Of a stretch of 6,663 bases of DNA, positions 1-5,887 are shown in pieces. Both the position numbers and the translations under genes were made by a program. The notes below the pieces were generated by a model. The model saw only the letters and a list, made by a program, of their open reading frames with translations. It was not told the DNA's origin and ran no database searches. This DNA comes from Myxococcales bacterium (lineage in GTDB: Bacteria > Myxococcota > Polyangia > Fen-1088): positions 13,172 to 19,834 of the forward strand of contig PMJE01000576.1 in NCBI GenBank assembly GCA_003157315.1, read 5' to 3'. The first letter of the stretch is position 1. The number at the start of each line of letters is the position of its first letter.

Positions 1-455
1 TCGCCAAAGAACAACCAGCCCACCGCCACGGCTCCCACTACGAACTGGACCAACAGCTTGAGCTTGCCAGGCACCCCGCGTTTGTTCTTTCGCGTGATCT
101 TCAGGTAGTCGTCGACGAAGCCCAGCGCACCGTAGCCCACGGTGACGAACAGCGCCGGCCATACCAGAGGGCTGGTTAGATCGCACCACAGGACTGTCCC
201 AGTGACCAGCGCCATTATGATCAGGGCACCGCCCATGGTGGGGGTACCCTGCTTGGCCGCGTGGGTGGTGGGGCCGTCGTCGCGGATGATCTCGCCCAGC
301 TGTCGCGCGCGCGCGCGGCGAATGAACCAGGGCGCGAGCGCAAAAGTGATGAGCAGCGAGGTCATGGTCGCCAACATGGTCCGCGTCGAGACATAGCGGA
401 AGACGTTGAAGAAGCCGACACTGCCGCGCAATTGCGCGAAGAGATGAAACAACAT
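1..455 (-). CDS. mraY: Phospho-N-acetylmuramoyl-pentapeptide transferase MraY, N-terminal part (3' end outside window)
   Basis: MraY transfers phospho-MurNAc-pentapeptide from its UDP carrier to undecaprenyl phosphate at the inner face of the cytoplasmic membrane, making lipid I. The window holds the first 151 residues of a family usually near 360. Seen here: an FNVFRY segment at 16-21; His65 and Lys68 followed by GTPTMGG at 70-76; and GFVDDY at 112-117, whose Asp115 and Asp116 have the same numbering as the essential Asp pair of the E. coli enzyme. Hydrophobic stretches at about 25-44, 75-92, 97-113 and 134-151 fit the first four membrane helices of this ten-helix protein, and an Arg-rich cytoplasmic loop covers 46-51. 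The ATG start lies three bases after the murF stop. AAAGGAAG stands nine bases upstream of it. Nothing looks broken. The identification is firm because both signature motifs and the dcw position agree. Confidence 0.97.
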   Translation of the reverse strand, partial: MLFHLFAQLRGSVGFFNVFRYVSTRTMLATMTSLLITFALAPWFIRRARARQLGEIIRDDGPTTHAAKQGTPTMGGALIIMALVTGTVLWCDLTSPLVWPALFVTVGYGALGFVDDYLKITRKNKRGVPGKLKLLVQFVVGAVAVGWLFFG

Positions 456-458
456 GAG

Positions 459-1889
459 CTACAACTTCCTTTGCAAGGCCTCTACCGCGCGTTCGAGATG
501 CATGCCACGCGAAGCTTTCACCAAGATCCAGTCGCCCGACATGGACCAATTCGACACGACTTGCGCGGCAGCCTCGGGATCGTCTAGGGCGATCGCGCGG
601 CTGGCCAGCAGGCCTGCCGCGATGGCGCCTTTCGCAATCTCTGCGCCGAGCGCTCCCACGGCCGCCAGGCCGGCCACGCCGAGTTTGACCGCCTGCTCGC
701 CGATGGCCCGATGCAGAGCCGCGCTTGACTCGCCCAACTCCAGCATGTCGCCCAGGATGGCAAAGGCTCGGCCGAATCGGCCTGCCGCTCCCACCAGCGT
801 GCACAAAGCGGCAGACATGGACGTCGGATTGGCGTTGTAGCAATCGTCCAGCACGGTACGTCCGCCCAGCGAAAGCACATGCGATCGGTGCGGCGGAACG
901 GTCGCACCCTGCAGAGCCGCGGCCGCGGGCAAGAGCGGGACTGCGAGCGCCTGTACCACTGCCAGTGCCGCCGCAGCGTTGCGCGCGTTGTGCTCGCCCG
1001 CCAGGGGCAGGCGCACCACGATCGGCTCAAAGCCGACCGACAGCCGCACCAGCGAGCCGGATGCGCCGGCAGGGATGAACTCCATGATTCTCACCAAGGC
1101 GCGCGTGTGCGCGGATGGGGCGCCCGCGAACCCGAAGCGCCGCTTGCGCGCCTCGGGCAAGCTGGCCACCTCGGGTTCCAGGCGAGGTTCGTCAAGCGGC
1201 AACACGGCAATTCCGCCAGGGGCAAGACCGGCAAAGATCTCGCCCTTGGCGCGCGCCACTGCATCGAGCGAGCCCAACCGCCCCAGGTGCGCGGCAGCTA
1301 CGTTGGTCACCAGCGCGACATGTGGCTGAGCGATGCGAGCCAGTAGGGCGATTTCGCCCGGCGCGCGCATGGCCATCTCCAGCACCCAGAAATCTTCCTT
1401 GCCCGTTGCCTCCAGCACGGTGAGCGGCAGTCCCACGTCGGTGTTCAAGTTACCCTGGGTGCGCAGCACCTGGCCGGCAGGCGCAAGCGCCGCTGCGATG
1501 AGCTCTTTGGTCGTGGTCTTCCCGTTGGAGCCGGTGACGCCCACCACGCGGCCGCCATACTGCTTGCGCACCGCTGCCGCCAAGTCTCCCAGTGCCTTGC
1601 GCGGGTCAGCCACGGCAATGACTGGGATTCCGCGGCAACCGGTCGGCCGGCCACGCCCCGCAGCCACCACCAATCCGGCCGCCCCGGCCCGGGTCGCGGC
1701 AGCGCAGAAGTCGAAGCCGTCGACTCGCTCGCCAGCAAGGGCAAAGAACAGACGACCGGGTTTGACTTCACGGCTGTCGCTGGCGGCACCGACGAATTGG
1801 GCCGTCGCCAGCGCGGCCGGCGCGCCCACCACCGTTCCGCCCATGGCTTTGCGGGCAAACGCCAGGGACCGCTTTGCCGGTCTGCTCAC
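459..1889 (-). CDS. murF: UDP-N-acetylmuramoyl-tripeptide--D-alanyl-D-alanine ligase MurF
   Basis: MurF adds D-Ala-D-Ala to UDP-MurNAc-tripeptide with ATP in the cytoplasm, giving the pentapeptide that MraY uses. The protein has 476 residues, slightly longer than the roughly 450 of E. coli MurF. The N-terminal substrate domain shows SDSR at 37-40 and KPGRLFFAL at 43-51. The ATP-binding domain has the P-loop GVTGSNGKTTTK at 117-128, EMAMRAPGEI at 171-180, TNVAAAHL at 195-202 and ARAKGEI at 212-218. Its C-terminal domain is marked by LDDCYNANPTSM at 347-358, GDMLELG at 380-386 and VKASRGMHLE at 457-466. The GTG start overlaps the murE stop as GTGA. I prefer it to the ATG at codon 16, because that later start would leave only about 21 residues before SDSR and cut the first strand of the domain; the GTG also has a strong ribosome binding site. 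The N-terminus (first ~15 residues) is rather basic, otherwise it is ordinary. Confidence 0.96.
   Translation of the reverse strand: MSRPAKRSLAFARKAMGGTVVGAPAALATAQFVGAASDSREVKPGRLFFALAGERVDGFDFCAAATRAGAAGLVVAAGRGRPTGCRGIPVIAVADPRKALGDLAAAVRKQYGGRVVGVTGSNGKTTTKELIAAALAPAGQVLRTQGNLNTDVGLPLTVLEATGKEDFWVLEMAMRAPGEIALLARIAQPHVALVTNVAAAHLGRLGSLDAVARAKGEIFAGLAPGGIAVLPLDEPRLEPEVASLPEARKRRFGFAGAPSAHTRALVRIMEFIPAGASGSLVRLSVGFEPIVVRLPLAGEHNARNAAAALAVVQALAVPLLPAAAALQGATVPPHRSHVLSLGGRTVLDDCYNANPTSMSAALCTLVGAAGRFGRAFAILGDMLELGESSAALHRAIGEQAVKLGVAGLAAVGALGAEIAKGAIAAGLLASRAIALDDPEAAAQVVSNWSMSGDWILVKASRGMHLERAVEALQRKL
465..472 (-). promoter_or_regulatory. Ribosome binding site of mraY
   Basis: The minus strand reads AAAGGAAG here, nine bases before the mraY ATG (455-453). 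It lies inside the last codons of murF, so ribosomes finishing murF end almost on top of the mraY start, which suggests translational coupling. Confidence 0.6.
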
Positions 1890-3424
1890 GCGGCACCTCC
1901 GGGAGTCACGCGGCCGGCGCGCGCGGCGAAAGCAGCCGCGGCAACCTCGCGATCATCGAAGTGAATTTTTTGCGTGCCCAGAATTTGGTAGTCCTCGTGG
2001 CCCTTACCTGCAATCAGTAGCATGTCGCCCGGCCGCGCGAGGGCCACAGCCAGCTCGATGGCCGTCCGGCGGTCGGCCTCCACATGGTACCCAGACAGAC
2101 CCTGGCGCAGTTCGGAGGCGGTCCGGCGAACGATGCCGGTCTTCTCCACCCCCGGGACGATCATGTCGAGGATGGCGCACGGGTCTTCACTGCGCGGGTT
2201 GTCCGAGGTCACCACCACCACATCCGCGCGCTCGGCCGCAGCTTGGCCCATACGGGGCCGCTTGCCCTGGTCACGATCGCCCCCACACCCGAACACGACC
2301 AGAACCCGGCCCGTGCCGAGCGGCCGTAACACATCGAGCGCCCGTTCCAGCGCGTCCGGCGTGTGCGCATAGTCGACCAGGCACAGGACTCCCGTTGCAT
2401 TAGCCACCCGCTGCAGGCGGCCGGGAACCCCTTGTACCCGGGCCAGACCAGCGACGATGGCATTGCGGTCGATGCCATGGGCAAGCGCCATGCCGGCGGC
2501 CAGCAATAGGTTGGACAGATTGAAATCGCCCACCAGGCGTGACGTGATCTCAAGCGGCCCCGCGGGCGTGGCAAGTTTCACGCGGGTCCCGTCGATTCCC
2601 AGCTGGCGGTCGAGCACGGCCACGTCAGCCCCCCGCGGCTGTCGCGTCAGGGTGAGCACCGGGCCGCGCACTTCGCGGCGCATGGCAAGGCCAGCCTGGT
2701 CGTCGGCGAAGAGCACGGCGACGCCGCTTTCGGGCGAGAGCAAATCGCGGAAGAGAATCGCCTTGGCCGCCCGGTAGCGCTCCATGGTGCCGTGGTAGTC
2801 GAGATGGTCCTGGGTGATGTTGGACAGGCCCGCCACGCGGAAGCGGCAGCCGTGCAGGCGTCCCTGATCAAGCGCGGCCGACGACGCCTCCAGCACCACG
2901 TCCGAGCAGCCCTCGCTTTTCATCTGAGAGAAGAGCGAATGCAGTTGTAGCGCCCCTGGTGTGGTGAGCGCCGCCTCCTGCGTCTTGCCAGCAAAGCGGT
3001 AGCCCACCGTCCCGATAACGCCGGGTCGGCGGCCGGCGGCGGTGAAGATCCCCTCCAGCAAGTAGGTGGTGGTAGTCTTGCCGTTGGTGCCGGTCACCGC
3101 GCTGAGGGTCAGAGCTTGCGCCGCCTGGTATTGATTGGCGGCCACCACGCCGAGTGCCAGGCGGGCATTCCCCACAACCACCAGGGCGCTTGTCCCGACC
3201 GGCTCGGTTCCGCTCTCTTCAGTGAGAATGGCCGCTGCTCCCTTGGCTTTGGCGTCGTCAATGAAGCGCCGACCATCGACCTTGCTGCCCGGGATCGCGA
3301 CAAAGAGATCTCCCGGTTGTACCAGGCGCGAATCGTCGCGCACCTCGCGGATCAAAACTTCGCTGTCGCCACCGGCGATGCGCGCGTTGGGCACTCCTTG
3401 CAACAGTTGAGAAAGCCGCAGCAA
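1886..3424 (-). CDS. murE: UDP-N-acetylmuramoyl-L-alanyl-D-glutamate--2,6-diaminopimelate ligase MurE
   Basis: MurE adds the third amino acid of the peptidoglycan stem peptide in an ATP-dependent cytoplasmic reaction. The protein is 512 residues, normal for the family. The N-terminal UDP-binding domain includes DDSRLVQPGDLFVAI at 30-44. The central ATPase domain has TGTNGKTTT at 111-119, DHLDYHGTM at 206-214 and Lys221 in AAKAILF, the site that is carbamylated in characterised MurE enzymes. The C-terminal part has VPGRLQ at 333-338, DYAHTPD at 351-357, GCGGDRDQGKRP at 379-390, the substrate-selecting motif DNPR at 408-411 and GKGHEDYQ at 473-480. DNPR is the family signature for meso-diaminopimelate, whereas lysine-adding enzymes differ there, so this cell should have DAP-type peptidoglycan. 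The start is TTG, three bases after the ftsI stop; no in-frame ATG lies nearby, and the residues right after it (LRLSQLL) match the usual MurE N-terminus. The stop overlaps murF. Confidence 0.97.
   Translation of the reverse strand: MLRLSQLLQGVPNARIAGGDSEVLIREVRDDSRLVQPGDLFVAIPGSKVDGRRFIDDAKAKGAAAILTEESGTEPVGTSALVVVGNARLALGVVAANQYQAAQALTLSAVTGTNGKTTTTYLLEGIFTAAGRRPGVIGTVGYRFAGKTQEAALTTPGALQLHSLFSQMKSEGCSDVVLEASSAALDQGRLHGCRFRVAGLSNITQDHLDYHGTMERYRAAKAILFRDLLSPESGVAVLFADDQAGLAMRREVRGPVLTLTRQPRGADVAVLDRQLGIDGTRVKLATPAGPLEITSRLVGDFNLSNLLLAAGMALAHGIDRNAIVAGLARVQGVPGRLQRVANATGVLCLVDYAHTPDALERALDVLRPLGTGRVLVVFGCGGDRDQGKRPRMGQAAAERADVVVVTSDNPRSEDPCAILDMIVPGVEKTGIVRRTASELRQGLSGYHVEADRRTAIELAVALARPGDMLLIAGKGHEDYQILGTQKIHFDDREVAAAAFAARAGRVTPGGAA
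1895..1900 (-). promoter_or_regulatory. Ribosome binding site deciding the GTG start of murF
   Basis: GGAGGT on the minus strand, five bases before the GTG at 1889-1887, is a near-perfect Shine-Dalgarno sequence inside the last codons of murE. It supports the GTG start over the internal ATG at 1844-1842. Confidence 0.75.
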
Positions 3425-3427
3425 GGC

Positions 3428-5512
3428 TCATCCTCCGTTGCTGAACGAGACCCGACAGGGCATGCCACGCGCCCCGGGACCGGGCGCCGGAGTCTGCGTC
3501 GCGGCGATTCCACTGCCCTCGGGCACCAGCTCGATTCCCGCGCGCCGGGCGGCTCGCACGGCTTGGCCCAAAGTCATGCCGAAGAAATTCGGAATGGCGG
3601 CGTCCAGCTTGCACGCGTCCGTCGGTTGTCCGTCCGTGGTGGGTCCGTCCTGGTCCTCGCTGGCTGCGACCTCGGGGCCATCCTCGTCCTGCGCCTCGCC
3701 CACCGACGCCACGGGTTCGTCGACACCCAGACCCTCCACCTCATTGCTGTCGGCTTCGTCCCGCCGAGCGGTCCCGATCTTTGCGTCGCTCTTTCTGGCT
3801 GGCCGAGCAGCGCTCGCGAGCACTGCGCTTGACGGCGGCACGCCCAAATAGCGCAGGGTTGCCTCGGCAATCTCTTTGAACGCCGGTGCGGCGACCACGC
3901 CGCCGTAGTGAACACCATGCGGCTCATCGACCATGACCGCGATGACCACGCGCGGGTTGTCAGCGGGCACGATTCCCACGAAGGCGGCCAGGTACTTGCT
4001 GGGATCATAGCGGCCATTGCTCACCTTTTGAGCCGTGCCGGTCTTGCCCGCGACAGGATAGCCGGGGATCGCCGCCAGCTTGGCGGTTCCGTCCTCGGTC
4101 ACGCCCTGCATGATGCTCAGCATGGTGCGCGCCGTGCTTTCCGACAGCACGCGTGCTGGTGGGCGGGCTTCTGCGGGCTGTGGCACGGGCTCACTGCGGC
4201 CGTCGGGGCTGACCAGGCGAGTTGCCAGCCTGGGCGGGTGATACATTCCGCCCGAAGCGATGGCCGCGTAGGCGGTCGCCATCTGCAGCGGCGTGACGGT
4301 CAGGCCCTGGCCAAAGGCTTGCGTGGCCAGCTCAATCTCACCCCAGCGCGCAACCGGCCGCACCGTCCCTCGTCGCTCGCCGGGCAGGCCCACCCCGGTG
4401 GGCCGACCAAACCCCAGCCGGTCGATCATGCGCGCCAGGGTTTCCTTGCCGATGCGGCGGGCAATCTTCACCGTGCCGATGTTGCTGGAATACTTGAACA
4501 CCTCGGCCGCGGTCAGCACTCCCTTGGGGTGGTCGTCGCGGATGTGGTACTTGCCCACCTGCATCTGCCCCAACTGGCAGTCGAAGCGGTCTTCCGGCTT
4601 CAATTTCCCCGCGTCGAAGGCAGCAGAGAAGGTCACCGTCTTCATGATCGACCCGGGCTCGTAGGCATCCGCGATGGCCCGGTTGCGCGCCCCCCGCTCC
4701 GCCGCGTCCGAGGGACTATTGGGGTTGTAGCCAGGCACGCTGGCCATGGCCAGGATGTCGCCGGTGTGCGGATCGATCATGACCGAGGTGGCCGCCTTGG
4801 CGTTGTGTTTCTTCACCGCCTCTGCAAGCGTGCGTTCGGTCACGTAGGTCAGGTACTTGTCCAGGGTCAGCACCAGATCCTTGCCCGCGCTGGCTGAGGC
4901 ATCGACCGTGCCCTCCATAAGCAAGTCCCGGCCCAGCCGGTCACGCACTCCAGTGACTTCCATTCCGCTGCCGCGCAGGGCGTCGTCGTATGCCAACTCC
5001 ACCCCCTCCAGGCCGTGGCCATCCAGGCCTGCGTGGCCGATCACGGTCGAGGCCAGCTCGCCATTGGGGTACACGCGGCGAGGCTCCCTACGCACGCTCA
5101 CCCCTGGCAAGCCTAGGGCCAGTGCCGCTGCGCTCTCCTCGGGCGACACCCGCCGCTTGACCCAGGCGAAGTACTGCATCTTCTTGGCGGCGATCGTCTT
5201 GTCGAGTTCACTCGGGTCCAGGTGCACCGCCTTGGCCAGCCGGGAAACCGCGTCGGGCGCTAGCTGGCGCGGGTTGCAGAACACCGAATCCAGATCAGCC
5301 GTGGAAGCCAACTCGGCCCCGCGCCGGTCGAGAATGCGACCTCGGCGAGGCGCGATCTCGACGTCACGCAGGTAGTTGCTCTCGGCCCACTCCCGAAGCT
5401 GTGCGGCTTCGCGAACTTGGAGCTGGAAGGCGCGCCGGCCCACCAAGGAAGCGAACCCGAGCAGCGCCAGCCCGCACAGGAGAATGCGCACCCGTGTCCA
5501 ACGAGTCGGCAT
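3428..5512 (-). CDS. ftsI: Septal peptidoglycan transpeptidase FtsI (class B penicillin-binding protein) with C-terminal PASTA domain
   Basis: FtsI cross-links septal peptidoglycan on the outer side of the cytoplasmic membrane during division, working with FtsW and the FtsQLB complex. The protein is 694 residues, against 588 for E. coli FtsI. A single membrane anchor covers about 8-25, preceded by a basic tail. The N-terminal class B PBP module follows, with RRGRILDRRGAELA at 56-69 and EGVELAYDDALRG at 169-181. The transpeptidase domain spans about 240-557 and has all three catalytic motifs: SIMK at 288-291 (nucleophile Ser288), SSN at 342-344 and KTGT at 490-493. Beyond it lies an acidic, low-complexity linker (about 565-633) and one PASTA-like domain (about 638-690). 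The extra length is entirely this C-terminal extension. The ATG lies three bases after the ftsL stop, with AAAGGAAAG nine bases upstream. The first motif has Ile where Thr is commonest (EPGST in many relatives), a tolerated position. FtsI is preferred over a sporulation-type SpoVD PBP because of the dcw position next to ftsL and the Gram-negative-like neighbours. Confidence 0.95.
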   Translation of the reverse strand: MPTRWTRVRILLCGLALLGFASLVGRRAFQLQVREAAQLREWAESNYLRDVEIAPRRGRILDRRGAELASTADLDSVFCNPRQLAPDAVSRLAKAVHLDPSELDKTIAAKKMQYFAWVKRRVSPEESAAALALGLPGVSVRREPRRVYPNGELASTVIGHAGLDGHGLEGVELAYDDALRGSGMEVTGVRDRLGRDLLMEGTVDASASAGKDLVLTLDKYLTYVTERTLAEAVKKHNAKAATSVMIDPHTGDILAMASVPGYNPNSPSDAAERGARNRAIADAYEPGSIMKTVTFSAAFDAGKLKPEDRFDCQLGQMQVGKYHIRDDHPKGVLTAAEVFKYSSNIGTVKIARRIGKETLARMIDRLGFGRPTGVGLPGERRGTVRPVARWGEIELATQAFGQGLTVTPLQMATAYAAIASGGMYHPPRLATRLVSPDGRSEPVPQPAEARPPARVLSESTARTMLSIMQGVTEDGTAKLAAIPGYPVAGKTGTAQKVSNGRYDPSKYLAAFVGIVPADNPRVVIAVMVDEPHGVHYGGVVAAPAFKEIAEATLRYLGVPPSSAVLASAARPARKSDAKIGTARRDEADSNEVEGLGVDEPVASVGEAQDEDGPEVAASEDQDGPTTDGQPTDACKLDAAIPNFFGMTLGQAVRAARRAGIELVPEGSGIAATQTPAPGPGARGMPCRVSFSNGG
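3432..3436 (-). promoter_or_regulatory. Ribosome binding site deciding the TTG start of murE
   Basis: GGAGG on the minus strand sits seven bases before the TTG at 3424-3422, which is good spacing. An ATG directly abutting it (3431-3429, overlapping the ftsI stop) has no spacer and is in the wrong frame for MurE. The site therefore supports TTG. Confidence 0.7.
3443..3601 (-). other. Sequence encoding the FtsI PASTA domain
   Basis: Residues about 638-690 of FtsI read IPNFFGMTLGQAVRAA, then a hydrophobic strand (GIELVPEGSGIA) and QTPAPGPGARG. This is the PASTA pattern: a P-x-x-x-G opening, a helix, strands and a Q-x-P-x-P-G turn. Such domains are known from PBP2x and PknB-type kinases, where some bind muropeptides or other peptidoglycan parts and others serve structural roles. 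Only one copy is present. The match is by eye. Confidence 0.8.
3614..3820 (-). other. Sequence encoding the acidic low-complexity linker of FtsI
   Basis: Residues about 565-633 join the transpeptidase to the PASTA domain. The first part is Ala/Arg/Lys-rich; from about 585 it is dominated by Asp, Glu, Gly and Pro. QDEDGP (608-613) and EDQDGP (619-624) repeat with an 11-residue offset, mirrored in DNA by a 13-of-16 match between 3642-3657 and 3675-3690. It is probably disordered and acts as a tether in the periplasm. Confidence 0.65.
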
Positions 5513-5515
5513 GTC

Positions 5516-5887
5516 TCAGGGCTTTCCTTTCCCGGGCGGCGCGAGAGCGGGCCCTATCTGCCGTATGTTCTCCGGAGCGGCGGGCCGCATGAGCAGCTTG
5601 TCCCGGGCGATGGCGATTACCCGTCCTGGATCCTTCAACATTCCAATCTCGATCTCCAAGTGACGCCGCTGCTCAGAAAGCTCGCGGTGAACGCGTTCCG
5701 CGTCGCCGAGCGCCAGCGCGACTTCCAGACGTTTGGCGTGCACGGCCACGTGGCCGAGGGCACCAAGAGTCAGACCCAGGACCACGAAGGCGATCAGCGC
5801 AAGGCTCGCGCGCTGTCTGCGCCGACCAGAATCCAGCAGGGTCGGTGCCTTCTGGGGCTGGGCGCCGAGAGAAAGCGGCGATCTCAT
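5516..5887 (-). CDS. ftsL: Cell division protein FtsL
   Basis: FtsL is a small bitopic division protein that pairs with FtsB/DivIC through a periplasmic coiled coil and helps recruit and activate the FtsW-FtsI synthase. This 123-residue protein fits the family: a cytoplasmic tail ending in a basic cluster (RRRQR, 22-26), one membrane helix at about 28-48, then a charged stretch with regular leucines and isoleucines at about 50-85 that looks like a coiled coil. LKDPGRVIAIARDKLLMRP (84-102) resembles the FtsL/DivIC ending in which a helix break at D-P is followed by a short amphipathic helix and L-x-x-P. FtsL sequences diverge strongly, so the assignment rests on topology, this C-terminal pattern and the position between rsmH and ftsI. 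The ATG overlaps the rsmH stop as ATGA, with AAAGG eight bases upstream. Another small FtsB-like protein is the main alternative, but that gene is not normally found here. Confidence 0.88.
   Translation of the reverse strand: MRSPLSLGAQPQKAPTLLDSGRRRQRASLALIAFVVLGLTLGALGHVAVHAKRLEVALALGDAERVHRELSEQRRHLEIEIGMLKDPGRVIAIARDKLLMRPAAPENIRQIGPALAPPGKGKP
5522..5530 (-). promoter_or_regulatory. Ribosome binding site of ftsI
   Basis: AAAGGAAAG on the minus strand ends nine bases before the ftsI ATG (5512-5510) and lies within the last codons of ftsL. It is of moderate strength; coupling to ftsL translation is likely given the three-base gap. Confidence 0.5.

Noticed and set aside
1280..1300. Gly in place of the Glu often found after AHL in MurF (residue 203)
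   Set aside because: The position varies between Glu, Gln and others across MurF families, and all catalytic motifs are intact, so it is not a sign of lost function.
1333..2403. A 356-codon open frame on the plus strand opposite murF and murE
   Set aside because: It runs across the murE/murF junction with Arg/Pro/Ala/Ser-rich composition and no domain pattern. It is a shadow of the two real genes.
3116..3832. A 238-codon plus-strand frame opposite the murE start and the ftsI end
   Set aside because: No family resemblance, and the opposite strand carries two firmly identified genes. It is treated as a shadow frame.
3908..4897. A 329-codon open frame on the plus strand opposite ftsI
   Set aside because: It lies wholly antisense to the conserved transpeptidase domain. 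Its product is His/Arg/Gly-rich with no recognisable motif. Long antisense frames are expected opposite G+C-rich genes.
5465..5500. Possible lipoprotein signal at the FtsI N-terminus (Cys13 after ILL)
   Set aside because: A lipobox needs a small residue just before the cysteine, and here it is Leu. The cysteine lies in the middle of a plain membrane anchor, as expected for FtsI.
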